NCBI GenBank assembly: GCA_963277665.1
Contig: OY728143.1
Coordinates: 536,520,394 to 536,584,393 of the forward strand
Direction: 5' to 3'
From: Viscum album
Taxonomy: Eukaryota; Streptophyta; Magnoliopsida; Santalales; Viscaceae
DNA length: 64,000 bases
In this document: positions 10,491 to 23,100 of the stretch, in pieces
How positions within the stretch are numbered: position 1 is the first letter of the stretch
How the letters are laid out: every line of letters begins with the position of its first letter
The notes under the pieces: generated by a model
What the model saw: only the letters and a program-made list of their open reading frames with translations
The model's database searches: none
Told to the model about the DNA's origin: nothing
Program-made: the position numbers and the translations under genes

Positions 10491-12060
10491 AATAAATTTC
10501 ACCCTCAAAATTCATCAGGGTTGTAAATCATTTAATACTTGTATGTTTATTTCATAGAAATCCACATGATAAAAAGGAATACTAAAACTTAATTTTAAAA
10601 AATAAAGTATGAACCATAACGGTTACCCAAATTAACTCATCACTGGGTTTCCACATCGGAGAACATAGGTGAAAATATGGATATGGAAGAGAAATCTAAC
10701 CATCAAGTTATATGGAGAGTGGTAGAGAACATGGCTATGAAAAAGAAAAGAATCACAAAGCCATAAATTTGTGATGATATAAGGTACCATATGATTCATC
10801 GGATATGAGGTTACTAGGACAACATTTTTGGTTTTCAAGATCACTTCCCTAAAGTTGATAAATTTTTGCCTAAGGATAAATACTTACTTGATTTTAGTGT
10901 AATATCATCGTTGGTCATTCTATAAAAAATTTCTACTTCATATCTTATTTAAATAAATGAAGTTGAATTTGTCCTTCTTGAAATGTTAGATGATCATGCG
11001 ATAGAATGATATGTTATTACATCTGCCTCAAGAAAAAGTTATTAAATATACATAAGTCCATCTATGGTGAGATTAACCGTATATGATTCCAAAAATGGAC
11101 TTATAATTCATCTATCACACCGCTTAATAAAATAAAACTAATTTCTACTAACCAGGGACTTCCTTTAGGTCAATGGTATGCGATAGAGGCCTGTCGCACT
11201 TCAGTTGTGGGTTCGATTCCCACATCCTTGTCTGACGCGATGGGTTGTCGCCCTTCCTGCTGGTTGTCCTTTTTCTAAAACTACACCATTATAACATTCC
11301 AGAATTAATATCGAAAAAAGTTCTAGCCTTAAAAAATACTATATGATGTCCAAATTAATCCATTACAACCTTTAGGATTATCCAAAATACTTCTATCCAA
11401 ACTCACGATATAAAGAAAATGATTACTAGAAAGTTTATATAACAATCATGTGAATACCATCATTTATCCCCCATATATCATAACATATATCTTGTCGGTA
11501 ACATTTGAAACATGTGAATACCTTAATCATGTATTATTTAAACATAAATTACCATAGAACCTTAGTCAAAACGTGAATTCTGTCAAAAGTTATCTCTTTA
11601 CACATACCAAAATCCCAAAATTTCTATATACTCAAACCATGATGTCACTTTTTCCTTATATCAGTCATGAGCTCATTAATACTATCAAACATATCATTAT
11701 CTACTTATCCCTTCATTATGCTCATATCATCTACTTTCCAAAAATATCTAAACAACCTTTCATGGTTACCAGTACCATTCAACATATAATTTCAAATAAT
11801 TTAGGAAAAACAATAGTGTAACAATCCTTAGATGTTTCGTTATTCCATAGTACCATTAAATTACCTAGACAACATAACTCTTAATAAACATACAATAATT
11901 CCACTAGCTTGTTAAACCATTGACCGAGCTTCATCATTTTATTACTCAATACTTCTTTCATATCATATATCATTTTTAGTCTCTTCATCATAATCAACAT
12001 AAATACTACTCATACGACTATGCTGATTCTCTTCAAGAGATTTTACCTTCGGGTATTGGT
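10491..12060. other. Internal spacer of pol-less element, no coding domain
   Basis: No pol motif was found on either strand. The minus-strand 70-codon frame (10632-10844) and plus-strand 82-codon frame (11573-11821) match nothing I recognise. A tRNA-like block occurs at about 11155-11274. In an autonomous Tekay this interval would hold pol, so it is either replaced or decayed beyond recognition. Confidence 0.5.
11155..11274 (+). other. tRNA-like / SINE-like segment with pol III boxes
   Basis: A perfect B box GGTTCGATTCC (11210-11220) sits in a GTGGG-loop-CCCAC T-arm. An A-box-like TAGGTCAATGG (11166-11176, 10 of 11 consensus positions) lies 44 bp upstream start to start. A GCGAT/GTCGC stem lies between them, with an 8-base loop, one too long for an anticodon arm. 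A run of five T follows at 11270-11274. The acceptor pairing (about 11155-11161 with 11223-11229) is imperfect. A tRNA-derived SINE head or decayed tRNA is more likely than a working tRNA. Confidence 0.45.
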
Positions 12061-12062
12061 TT

Positions 12063-12280
12063 GCATAATGCCCACACATTCCACATTTAAAACATTTAAC
12101 CATTGTTGATGTCTTAGAAATAACATTATCCTTGTCCATGGTGTTAACTGAACCTTTTTTTTAAAATTACTGGAATTGTGTCCTTCTTTTCCACACCCAA
12201 ATCATCTTCTAGTTCCTTTGGAACATTGTCCTTGATGCCTCTTACCACATGATTTACATGAGGGAAATTGAACTTTCTTT
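12063..12280 (-). pseudogene. Decayed gag nucleocapsid with three zinc knuckles
   Basis: On the minus strand, in order: a SCKSCGKRHQGQC block (about 12230-12262), then FGCGKEGHNSSNF with a preceding stop, then KCFKCGMCGHYANQYPK (12063-12105). These line up with the three knuckles of the younger Tekay gag (SCGKCGKKHPGTC, CYKCGEKGHQAHDC, CYNCREMGHYANEC). Gag binds and packages element RNA in this family. Here stops and shifted frames make it non-functional, and the capsid part upstream (toward 12560) is barely recognisable. No pol follows it. Confidence 0.75.
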
Positions 12281-12737
12281 ACTCTATGATCATCATGAAA
12301 ATCCATCTTTCTCTTATTAGCTGAGCCAGGAAACTTAACAAAGTTGAGATTATTGATCATATTATGAGTTTTATGATTAGGTATAATAAAGATGTTGCAC
12401 CTTCCAAATCCTGTTTCATTTTATTGATCATGAAGAATATCATTCCATTGTCCATATTATTCTCCATTAACATGAATCTTCTTGTTTCCATCCATTTTCA
12501 AAAACCAAAAAAGAATAATGTGAGGGGAAAAATAATACTAGGAAAAAAACATAATCAAGGGGAGTAATTTCATTCACAAACACCTTTGGTTTAATCCTAG
12601 GTTATTCATGATCGTTATCATAATTCTATAACGGTAGACAATACTTTTACTTAACCTTAGGGACAACCCTAGAAATATCTCTAGGGATCTCACAAAAGTT
12701 TTTGCATGCTAGTTTCCAAAGATTGACTAAACCTTTA

Positions 12738-12748
12738 CTCTGATACCA
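12738..12748 (-). other. Primer-binding site (tRNA initiator-Met type)
   Basis: The minus strand reads TGGTATCAGAG two bases inside the 5' LTR border at 12751, the standard primer site complementary to the 3' end of initiator-Met tRNA. Confidence 0.88.
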
Positions 12749-14403
12749 AATGTAGTGACCCAAGCTTGAAGTAAATTTACATTACATTACTTTTGCAGAA
12801 TAATTAATACATAACAAAATAGACACCCAAGGACTATAATAGTTTAGTGTCTTTGAAAACTCAGAACATAATCTTCTAGTCATGGTGAAAGGTCTTCAAC
12901 ATCTCCCATAAAGACCTTCCCATTTTGTTTTATTACCTAAAAACATTCTTTATATCCTGGGGAAAAGAAAACATATAAAGGGTGAGCTCAAATTCTCAGT
13001 AAGGGTAAGCATGGAGAAAATAAAACAAAACCATATACATTTGAACTTAAAAAAAACATGAACATAATGTTTAAACATCAAAATCTTGAGTTTTGAAATA
13101 AATCTTGGCAGTATGTAAGGCATATATCATAAAGGAACATTAAACATGATAAAATATCATGGGAATAAAACATGTAATTGTGGAAAACCATTATGCACAT
13201 GATATGATTCCCATCGTAGCCAAGACATTTCTACCAATACCATCATAGTGGACATAGTCCATTTCTGAACCGGGTTTACTTGCCATTCAAGCCCTTTAAT
13301 ACTGAAGCAGATTTAAATGTCGTATGATCCATGTCTATATCATGAGATATAAATCTTTACCCAATTAATTTGAGGGAGATATATGAACCACCCATATAAT
13401 ATTGAAATCATTCTTATGTGTGCCACAAAATAATCATAAATCATTCATCATAACCAAAGAATAAAATGGTTTCATAAACATCATCCATTTATAACATAAT
13501 CCATATAAAACAAATGGATATCATTTCATCATAAGAAAAATAAAACCATGTAAATAATAGAGACATTATACTTGAAACATAAACATACTAAATAATGTCA
13601 ACTTATATGGAAAATTGTTTTGATAAAACATTTGAAATACATTCTTGATGAAAATATCCCATCTTCTTCAAAATCATTTTCTTTTCACAAAATGCCTTTC
13701 AATTTTTAAAGAAAATGATTTTTTTGAAAATAATTATGAAATCTTGTAGAGTAATATTCATGAAAATAAGGTGTTATGAAACCTTAAAAATCCATTAATG
13801 CCATATAAGTTAAAAAAACATTATTCTTGTACTTTTTCCGGAAAAGTGAAAAAGTACCTCGTATGGTAAACAAAAGAAAGATTCCTTCCATACTACATAG
13901 TAAATTTCAAAAAGGGGTAAACATGACTTTAAAAATACATGTAATAATAGTAAACTCTTTATGAAAACATTCTTATAAAACACAGACATGGATGATAAAT
14001 ATAACCCCAGTAAATACTTACGTATAAGCAATCTTAGATAAAAATGAGATTGAAAAATTATCTCTTACCTTAGGTACAATTTCTTCTATACATGTCCAAA
14101 ACTCCTTTATAGTGGGTTTAAACATATTATTAACTTGTAACAAAACCATAATAATATTTATGATATTATAAATGATTCACTTATGACTTTATATTACCCA
14201 TTCTTTTATCAATTCAATGTTAAAGCAGCATTTTGGGTAAAATAGTTTCCTTTATCGTACATGTTTGAACTTTTTGTTTTTGATATTATTACTTATATCA
14301 TGATTTAATTAATTAATGAATGTAAAACATTATTTATATGTAATATATATTCATCATATAAATATATATGATAAATCGATAAATGAAATGAAATACATTG
14401 TTC

Positions 14404-14815
14404 ATGGAGACGGTAGGCCGTACGTACACATGAACACTATTTTCGTTTCCTTATTGAATTGAATGGAAGTAAATGAAATATATATATAGATAAATCCAGT
14501 AGAATTATTATTTCATATATTTTGTTATTACTTATTATATATACATTATAATCATTCTTGAATGGTTAACATGGAGAATGAATCTCATCGCGTCATGGAG
14601 ACGGTAATCCGTACGTACACACGACCGATGATATCGTTACCATAATTATTGAATGGTATGGGAGTGGATACTGGAATACATCATAATTAGTATAATGTTA
14701 TAATAATTATATATAGTTTTTATTTACACCATTATACCCATCCAAGTAAGGTGGTGGTGGAAAACAGATTACAGCACGACGTGGAGACGATATTCTGTAT
14801 GCACGAACGCGCGGT
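14404..14815. repeat. Three iterated CGTACG-type motifs, second LTR
   Basis: Copies near 14404 (ATGGAGACGGTAGGCCGTACG), 14592 and 14777. The spacing of about 185-190 bp matches the sister LTR. The third copy has lost the CGTACG core (TTCTGTATGCACG). Confidence 0.75.
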
Positions 14816-15151
14816 GATTTCATTTTACGTTGGATGGATAAAAGGTTAAATAGGGTTGTTTAATATTTATAATAACATATTAGTATATGAGTAATACTTA
14901 TTTTATTACATTATAATGAAACAATTAAATAATAAGAAGTATAAGAAGAAATAAATTTGAAAGAATCGGTAAAGGATATTACCTCTTCTTCAATGCGCCT
15001 CTTCTAAACCTCCTCTTAGGGCACTAAAGTTGGTCTTTGAAGAATACCAGGACCTCTAGTAAGTTTCTAGGGAAGTGGAGAAGAGAAATGGACATGGTTT
15101 TTCTGAGCTTTAAGTCTCAAAATGTTGTGAAGAGAAGAGGGATGAGGTTCC

Positions 15152-15161
15152 CTTATATAGG
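15152..15161 (-). promoter_or_regulatory. TATA box of LTR promoter
   Basis: Minus-strand CTATATAAGG, in the 5' LTR of the antisense element, so the copy that would drive its transcription. Conserved with 8251-8260. Confidence 0.55.
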
Positions 15162-17371
15162 AGAGGATAGGGGCACTTTTGGAATCCTCAAAAATATTAA
15201 TTTATAATAAACTCAAACCACACATAAAAACATCCAAAGTGACTCAGATTCTGATATGAGATAATATAGAGTTGTAATCCTATCAAAAAATTAAATGTAT
15301 ACATGTTTTGATTTTATTTTAAACCTTATCATTTTGATTTATCCTTATTTAATCTATTTAATTTTATTTGTGGTAATAATGTTATAAATTTTAAATGGTT
15401 ATAAATACTTAATTATGTGTTGTTAATTGTACATAATTTGATAATTTATGACATGGTAGACCATATAAATTTTAATTTATAATTTTTAAACATTTTTGTG
15501 ATTTTTAAACAATTTAATAATATGTTATTTTCAAAAAATATCAATAGTGTCAATTTTGACACAATTCATTTATTTGAATTTAAATAAAATACACACTGAA
15601 TATATTTTAAAAAAATTTAATAGATTACTAACAAGTCATATTCATCTATATAATTCACGGAGAACATTAATTAGTTCATATAATATTTATTTTAATACCT
15701 TTAACATAATTTATTTGATATTTCTCTTAATAAAATAATTACTACAAAAGTTTTGTATAATTATTTAATACACTTATTTTTTGAAAAAAAATTAACATAA
15801 AATAATATGATAAATATAAATATAATTTATTTCATAAGAATAATTTTACTCGAATTTATCACCTTTAAATCACAAAATTTAAATTATTATATTTATTAAA
15901 TTATGAAGGTCTAAACTTCGACATTATTTAAAATAAAATAATATATGTGTCATAAACGCTTTTATAAGGCTCCAAATGGTCCACAATTAGACTCTTGGAT
16001 GATTATGGTTTAGATATACATGACCAATAAGTTTTGGTCAGGTGTTTGGGCCTTTTATGGTTATTATTATTTGAATAGAAACTATATTATTGATTTTTCA
16101 CTAAATAAATAATTTCTGAATAATTAATGTATAAGAAATTTTAGCAAATATTATTTCTTAAAAATTATAAATAAATTACCATGACAAAGAAAAAAAAATT
16201 AGATTTAAATTGAGTATTTATAATCAAATTTATATTCTGTGTAACCTTATATTAAAAATACTTTAATTATTAAAGTTTGAGTGAGACATATTTCACTTTC
16301 TTTAAATAAAACAATTAAAGGTCTTAATCACATCCGAGTGGGTTCCAATAGATTAAATTTCTCCCAAAGTATTATTTAGGAAAATATATAATCGTCCAAT
16401 TATTTTAAGACAAGTGTTAGGGTAATTTTATAATATTATATTGACCCTTAATTACCCGATTTGTCTTTAACTATAATAAATAAAATTTACCGTAGTTACT
16501 ATTCATAATGCCTAAAAATAAAAAGTAGCCTATCAACATAATTTTGACCTACTGATTCCAAATATGGAATCTAATTTTACAAATTCTAAACACAAAAGTT
16601 GCATTAATTAATTTAAAATTAATCCCATTGTCGAAAAAATAGGGTTTTGTTTAAAACATTGCAAAAGATTGAATTGATTTTACCTACGTATTCAATGTAA
16701 AATTAATGCGAATGACATAAATTATATTACATGGTAAAAATATATTCTATTTATAATTTAGAACAATTTACTATTATAATTTAACCATATAAATTATCTC
16801 GATGAAAAAAGTTCTTTTTAATTAAAATTTAGCGTATTTTTACTATTCATCAAAATATGAACATTTTCAGAAAAATATAAAAACTTTTTCCAATGTAAAT
16901 TTTTATATACTAATTCATAAGAAGAAGTTTATTTTCTAAATTTGAACTTATAAACTTGTTAAAAATTATATTTAAAATAGGTGCGCCATCAAAAGGCGAC
17001 CAAATTGTATTTTTTGAAAAGTACTTATTTTACCCGAAAAATTTATTTTGTTCTCATACCATGATCTAGAAAATGTTTATAATGAATGATAATGTTATAA
17101 AATTAAAAATGTGGTTAATACTATTCATAATGGCTAGTTCATAATAATATTATAATAATATATCATTGTTTAGTGAAACTCGGTATTGCATATGACACAC
17201 GCTATTGAGGAAGGTCGCTCTTACGTGCAACACAAGCCAAGAATAGTGTTTGAGTATAATACAAGAAAATATGGTGTTGAGTTTAGTGCTAGCTAATATT
17301 GGTGTAGCGTACAACAGAAGACATCAAAGTAATTAAAAAGAATATTTCTCATAAAATCTCGGGGTGTTGCA

Positions 17372-17967
17372 AAAAGAGAAAAGAAAAAATACCAAGAACT
17401 TCAAGAAATCAAGCCTCCAGCACAACCCCTCTTTCTACTTCTTCAATCCCTTTGAATGGAAGTGGAAACTCATATAAATAGGGTTGAGTGGTAGAAAATT
17501 TCCCTCCAGAATCATTCCATTAATATTTTCAATGTGTAAATGGGGAGAGAAGTTCTCTTTTTATTCCAGATAGGATGACTTCATTTGGAGTCATGTTGTC
17601 CAAGATATGCTTCAATTACTGAGGTGGGGTCCATTATGTCGATTAGAAAACTTTTTCCACTTGATTAATTTTTATGGGTCATTGTGTGTCGAATTGGATC
17701 TTGGTCTAGTTGAAAAAGTTATATCCTGTGAACAAGGAAATCCTAAAAAATTGTAATCAATAAATTTGGATCAAGATTGTAATAGTTATGCTCCAAAAAT
17801 AAAAGCTACAAAAAACTATCAATTTTACAGAATTAACTGATTTTCACAATTAAGACCATAATTCACCAAAAACACTAAAATGACAAAAATCAGCTCAAAT
17901 TGATTAATTGGAAGGGGTGAAATAATTTAAACACACATTAAAAATAAGGAAAATACTATCTTTATCA
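17372..17967 (-). repeat. 3' LTR of Athila(-), inner part
   Basis: Continues the LTR interrupted at 5838 and ends in CA at 17967 (TTTATCA; TCTATCA in the sister copy). Shared blocks with 37910-38718 include GGAAGTGGAAACTCATATAAATAGG, read as GGAAGTGGAAACTCATATAA here, ATATGCTTCAAT, CATTGTGTGTCGA and TTGGATCTTGGTC. About 200 bp present in the 5' LTR (about 38060-38330) are missing. The ATATAAATAGG block (about 17474) may be the TATA region on the opposite strand (TATTTATA). Confidence 0.85.
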
Positions 17968-19512
17968 ATTCCTACACACTTAGTACTTGGACTACTGGAC
18001 AAGTCAACATCAAAATCAAATCAAAGCAAATTCAAAACTCATGCTCAGGAGATCCACCAATTCCCTACCAAGAAACCAAAGGATATCATGCCTCATAAAA
18101 ATCCATTATTCCAAGTTTTCTATTAATATAATTAAATATTTTTCCTCTTCACTTATCTTTCCATGCACATAAGACACCTAACTCACATGAATTTCCTCTC
18201 ATATCAGAAACATCAGTTTTCAACAAAGTTTTTCTCATCCAAACCAATGAAAGGGTCACCATAGGATTCAAAAAATCATACTTATCCACCAGATGGGAGT
18301 CAGGTACACATGTTTATAATTAGTAATTTTTAGGGTTGTTCTGTGGTTTTTGGTATGTAGTATTTTTATGTGAAAAATTCTGAGGCCGAATGAGGAGGGA
18401 TTGGCTCTTTTTGAATCAAAGTTGCAAGTTTCTAATTTTTACTCAAGTATAGTCTCCTCATAATTACCCTTAGTATAAAATCAGCTCCACCATCAGGAAA
18501 ACTCATGGAATGATCACATCATTTATAATTTCATCAGAAAAAATTTCAATCTCCTCAAACACTATTTTTCATGAAAGCTCTAAAAAAGGAACAACTTTAT
18601 TTCTCCTTAATAAGCTCCAGAAAAGGAAAAACTTTAAAAAAATGATTTTTTTCAATAGTAAACACATCTATTCAGTATTTTATTTTCGACCCAAAGATTC
18701 AATAAATGAGGTATCACAACACATGAAGCTTCCCCCACACTTATGTTCAACTAGATCATGAAATTTCCCTTCAAGAGAAGGTTGGATAGGGAAAGTTGGA
18801 TTGTAATGTTGCTAACCTAACAGAATGATCAAGGCTTATAAGGGCTACAAGGATTAAATGTATAAGTTAGGATAGAATGAAAGGGATTCTCTTGAAAAGG
18901 GGTCTTTAAAAATAAATAAATTCCTCAATCATTTAAAACACATATACCTCAAACCGTCAAGTTTTGAAAGGATTAAATAATATTATGGTTAAACAAATCA
19001 TGGTATGGTTCTCTCAAGAAGGGAGGTAATTGAAAATAATATGAAAAAAAGGGTTTAAATGCCTCACAAGAAAGTTATTTTAAAGAAAAAGATAGTGAAA
19101 TGTGGCATGTGATTCAAAAATCAAAGTACTTTTCATGAAATTCAAAAGAATTGAACTTGAAACAAATTCATTTTCAGCATTAATTTAAGCTCAGTTTCAT
19201 GGAATGAATTTGTTCAATCAATGAAATGGATTTAAAAAAAGGAAATTATAATCATTTCAGCTCAAAAGTCTAAAAAAAACACAAAAATTGAAAAAAAACA
19301 CGCAAAAATTTGAAAAAAAATTAATTTTTAATTTTTTAATTTTTTTTTAAAAACAGACAATAAATAAAAATCAAAAAATAAAAAAGTTCCCTCCTCTACA
19401 CTTAAATGGTGTAGCATCCTAAATGCATTCAAGTGGATCTAAAATGTTGGTATATTTTGAAATGAATCACAATATTATGTAAATGTAAAGGAGAAGTATG
19501 ACCTGATAAGTT
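17968..19512. other. 3' spacer of Athila(-), no env-like gene seen
   Basis: Lies between integrase and the 3' LTR. Frames at 17987-18172 and 18510-18761 on the plus strand are antisense to the element and resemble nothing. The minus strand has A/T homopolymer-rich sequence (19240-19390) and a GTGTGGGGGAAG motif at 18728-18742 that also occurs at the same relative place in the second Athila element. Athila members often carry an env-like frame here; none is visible. Confidence 0.6.
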
Positions 19513-20700
19513 TTATTTATAGACAGGTTGGAGGAGCGTGATCTCCTCCACTAGATCTGATGAAATGGTCCCATGGTATTTCTTCAGCCTATGTACATTA
19601 ATAGTTAATGGATCCTTCTTTTCATCCTTCACAATATGGAAAACAACAAAGGGATATTCACGAGTAACTATAAATATACCCTCCCATCTAGAACAAATTT
19701 TACTTGGCATCATATTGAGTCTTGAGTTGAATAGCATCACTTTATCTATAGGATGGAAGTCTTTTGGTTAGGTCAACTTTTCATGAGCGATTCTTGTTCT
19801 CTCTTTATAAATCCTATAATTTTCAAATTCTTCTCCTCTAATTTCCTCCATCTCCTGTAACTATAATCTTCTCTTTTTCCCATCACTTTAAAGATCCACA
19901 TTCATCTTCCTCATAGACCAATATGCCTTATGCTTCAATTCCATAGGTAGGTGACAAATTTTACTATAAATAATTATATATAGACTCATTCCAATTAGGG
20001 TCTTGTAGGATATCCTATAATCCCATAATATTTCTTCTAACCTTTGGATACAATCCTTGTTACTTGGTTTAACAATCATTTCCAAAATTCCTTTGATTTC
20101 CCTGTTGGACACTTCAGCTTGACCATTTTGTTGTGGGTGATAGGGAGTTGATGTTTTATGTTTCACCCTATACTTATTCAGTAAATAATCTATTATAATA
20201 TTGAAAAAGTGATTCCATTGATCGCTTATGATGGATGTAGGCACTTAAAACCTAAAAACTATGTTTTCCCTAAAAAAATCACAAAAAACCTTAGTATCAT
20301 CTTTACTGGTGGCTTTTGATTCAACCCATTTGAAAACATAATCAACCGTAAGAAAGATATAAGAATTTCAAAATGAAATTGGGAAAGGGACCATAAAAGA
20401 TATCCCCCATACTTCAAAAGTATCCCAAAAATTAAGTGTTTGTTGGGTCATTTCTTGTCTCTTTGAAATGTTTCCAGAAAACTGACATTTTTGACACCTT
20501 TTTCAAAATTTATGAGAATCTTTAAAAAGGGTATACCAATAAAATCCAAATTCTAAAACCTTTCTTACTATACTTTGAGTTACAAAGTGTCTTCTATAAT
20601 AATATGTGTGACAAAACTCAAATAAAAAACCAATTTCACTCTCATGAAAACATCTTCTTATCACTTGTTCATTGAAAATCTTCCAAATAAATAGATCATC
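19513..20700 (-). pseudogene. Athila(-) integrase, decayed
   Basis: Minus-strand order: HHCC region (about 20640-20470, with a CQKCQ-like pair), core domain with WVESKAT, IISDQWNHFF and YHPQQNGQAEVSNREIKGIL (20244-20100), then PIGMS-like and CHLPMELKHKAYW, and a C-terminal FNSRLNMMPSKICSRWEG block (19740-19680). It would insert element cDNA into the genome. The first catalytic Asp, normally in a WGIDFM-type motif, reads WGISFM near 20400. The second Asp and the Glu remain. Several stops split it, so it is not functional. Confidence 0.85.
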
Positions 20701-20879
20701 TCAAATGTAATATATAAATTCAGTTTTCAATTTGTGAATTTTATGAGAATTGAAATGACATGGGACCTAATATGTCACCAGATAATTGATTATGTTATCA
20801 TACCAAGTCACTTCTTCTATAACCAAGTACAACTGCTCCCCTGAAAGTTGATCATGCAATGGTTCTTTTTCTATAATTT

Positions 20880-21495
20880 CAGCTTCAATAGTGTTGGGAA
20901 GTCTACCTAAATGATCAGCCACTTGGTTATCATATCCCCTTTTTGTCCTTGATTTATATGTTGAACTCCTACAATAGTAACATCCATCTCACTATCCTTG
21001 GTTTAGCTTTATCCGTATTCATCAAGTACTTAAGAGCTACATGATCAGAAAACATAGTGACTTTAGTTCCAAGCAGATATATTCAAAATCTTTCTAAAGA
21101 AAAAAAACCACTAAAAACTTTTTTTCTGTGGTTGTGTAACTGAATTGAGCCACATCCAAGGTTCTTGAAGCATATAAAATTACTTGTGTCCTACCCTCAA
21201 TTCGCTGATAAAGGACTTCTCTAACTTCTTGGTTAGAAGCATCATAAAGTAGCTCAAATGGTTCTTCCCAATTTGGTGGTTGCATCAGAGGTGCTTCAAT
21301 CAATCTCCTATTCAGCTCATCAAAGGATTCCCTACATGCACTATTTAAAACAAGATCAGTATATTTCAAAATCAATCTAGATAGAGGGAGATAAATCTTA
21401 CTAAAATATTTGATAAACCTCCTATATAATCCCGCATGTCTTAAAAATGATCTAACATTCTTCATGCAAGTTGGGAAAGGAAATGAATTTATCAC
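20880..21495 (-). pseudogene. Athila(-) RNase H, decayed
   Basis: The minus-strand frame 21495-21094 (133 codons) begins in the RT connection (VRSFLRHAGLYRRFIKYFSK). It then has FELLYDASNQEV, YASRTLDVAQFSYTTTEKKFL, and past a break SDHVALKYL (about 21050-21020). These are the D, E and D/H landmarks of Ty3-type RNase H, which degrades the RNA of the RNA:DNA hybrid. The frame breaks around 21094 and 21000 make it inactive. Confidence 0.85.
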
Positions 21496-22150
21496 TTAAA
21501 TTTTTGATTTATCAACTTCAATTCCTTTATTTGAAATGAAATTCCCCAGTAAAATTCATCTCTCAACCCTGAAATAACACTTTTCAAAATTTAATACAAG
21601 ATTCTTTTCAATACAGATTTTCAATACTTTTTCCAAAATTTTCAAATAATGGTCAAAAGAGCTTCCAAAAACTGTGAAATCATCCAAGAAAACCTCCAAG
21701 AAATATTCAATGTGATCATAAAATTTACTTACCATGCACCTATAAAATGTAACTAGAGAATTACACAATCCAAATGGCATCCTTTTATATGCATAAGTAC
21801 CGAAGGGACATGTAAATGTTGTCTTATCTTGATCCTTAGGGGAAATGAGTACCTATAAATAACATAAAAATCCATCCAAAAAGCAATAACGAGTCCTCCC
21901 TACCAGTCTCTATAACTTCTGATCAATAAAGGGAATGGGAAAATGATCTTTCCAAGTGACCAAATTCAACTTACTAAAATCAATGCACACTCTCCATCTA
22001 TTCATAATCATCATAGGGATTAATTCATTATTTTCATTCCTCACCATGGTTAGGACAGTTTTTTTGGAAATATATGAATTTAGATATTGAATTTTGAATC
22101 TGATATGGGAGGGATGATCCCAAATATCCTTCATCACAACCTCCATACAG
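21496..22150 (-). pseudogene. Athila(-) reverse transcriptase, decayed
   Basis: Minus strand: NENNELIP and WRVCIDFSKLN with KDHFPIPFIDQ (22070-21910), then after a frame break MPFGLCNSLVTFYRCM and EVFLDDFTVFGSSFD (21780-21640), then NLVLNFEKCYF. The catalytic YxDD box reads FLDD. The NENNELIP and RKDHFPLPFID-like signatures are characteristic of Athila. Segments are in different frames and separated by stops. Confidence 0.88.
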
Positions 22151-22599
22151 GTTTGGAATCTCCCTCAAGAAAAATTCTTTGTGAGAATATTTTTGAATTT
22201 ATTCTAGGGATATCACATAAGCTCCACAATATTTATTTTATATTCTCTATCAAAATATCAATCAGTGATTTTTCTTGGATTTTAGATAGATTACTATCAA
22301 TTATCACTGGTAATTTCTCTCCCATCCTAATGTACACATATTTAAAATCAGTGAGGAGTAGTCTTAATTATAGATCAGGGGGATGCTCAAGAGATGAAAC
22401 TAAACTCACATTACCCACTTCTAATGGTTGGATATCCTACACAAAAGAAATCATATCATATTCTTCATCATTTAACAAATCATCAATGAAATTAGATATT
22501 ACCTCTTCCTACATCATGAAATTAGAATCTCTAGTATTTTGGGCATTCACATGTTCAATTATATATTCAATGTAAGAAGTCTCTCCTAAGTCTAAAAAT

Positions 22600-23100
22600 T
22601 CATCGAATATACCTTATTTTTAAATGGGTTTAGTACCAACTTTGTGGGATAGTGAAAAGAGGGAGTGATCATCCAATGGGTGCCTCATTGATTCAAAAAT
22701 ATTTAAGTAGACAGTACTCTCTCCAAACTCCATGGTGAGTATCCCTTCATGAGAATTATTGATGGCCTTTTCCATATTCAAGAAATTTCTCCCCAAAATT
22801 ATGGGTGAGTGTGATAGTCTTCTATATTCTTCCATATTTATCACATATAAATCAGTTGGGAAAAAGAGATCTTTGACTTTAATAAGGACATCCTCCCTAA
22901 ATCCTGCTAGGAAAACTATAGATATATTTTCAAGATGTACCACCACTCTGGTGGGATTCAAGTATCCAATCTGAAAAGAAGTGTTTACTAAATACATTAA
23001 TTGAAGTACCTAGATCACACGAAGCATTATATAAATTTAAATAACCAATGGTGCATGGAATGAAAAACTCTCTAGATCTTGAAATTTGGTTTGTAACTAT
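22600..23100 (-). pseudogene. Athila(-) aspartic protease, decayed
   Basis: Minus-strand CDLGTSINVF (about 23045-23015) is the active-site motif in its Athila DLG form. The 125-codon frame 22997-22620 continues with GYLNPTRVVVHLEN, REDVLIKVKDLFFPTDLYV, SPIILGRNFLN and GILTMEFGE, matching the body of the family protease that cuts the polyprotein. The catalytic motif and the body are in frames separated by a break. A 162-codon plus-strand frame (22087-22575) is antisense to this area and not a gene. Confidence 0.82.

Larger units (their letters stand above)
5839..17371 (-). mobile_element. Tekay/Del-like Ty3/gypsy element without pol, antisense
   Basis: Complete element with LTRs 5839-10476 and 12751-17371, an internal region of only 2.27 kb, and a perfect 5-bp target duplication AAAAG (5834-5838 and 17372-17376). 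On the sense strand the LTRs run TGTAACACC...GTCACTACA. An initiator-Met primer site lies at 12738-12748 and a purine tract at 10477-10490. The internal region keeps decayed gag zinc knuckles but shows no protease, RT, RNase H or integrase. LTR termini, primer site and knuckle layout match the autonomous Tekay at 24223-36301. LTR pair divergence is clearly higher than in that element, so this is the older insertion. Confidence 0.9.
12751..17371 (-). repeat. 5' LTR of pol-less Tekay-like element (4621 bp)
   Basis: Direct repeat of 5839-10476 with the same ends except GGGTGTTGCA for GGGTGTTACA. It carries the three CGTACG-type motifs (14404-14436, 14592-14630, 14777-14815) and the antisense TATA box. 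By eye the first ~200 bp differ from the sister LTR at roughly one site in eight, so the insertion is old. Confidence 0.9.

Noticed and set aside
22087..22575. 162-codon plus-strand frame
   Set aside because: Antisense to the region around the Athila protease and RT; no similarity to known proteins.
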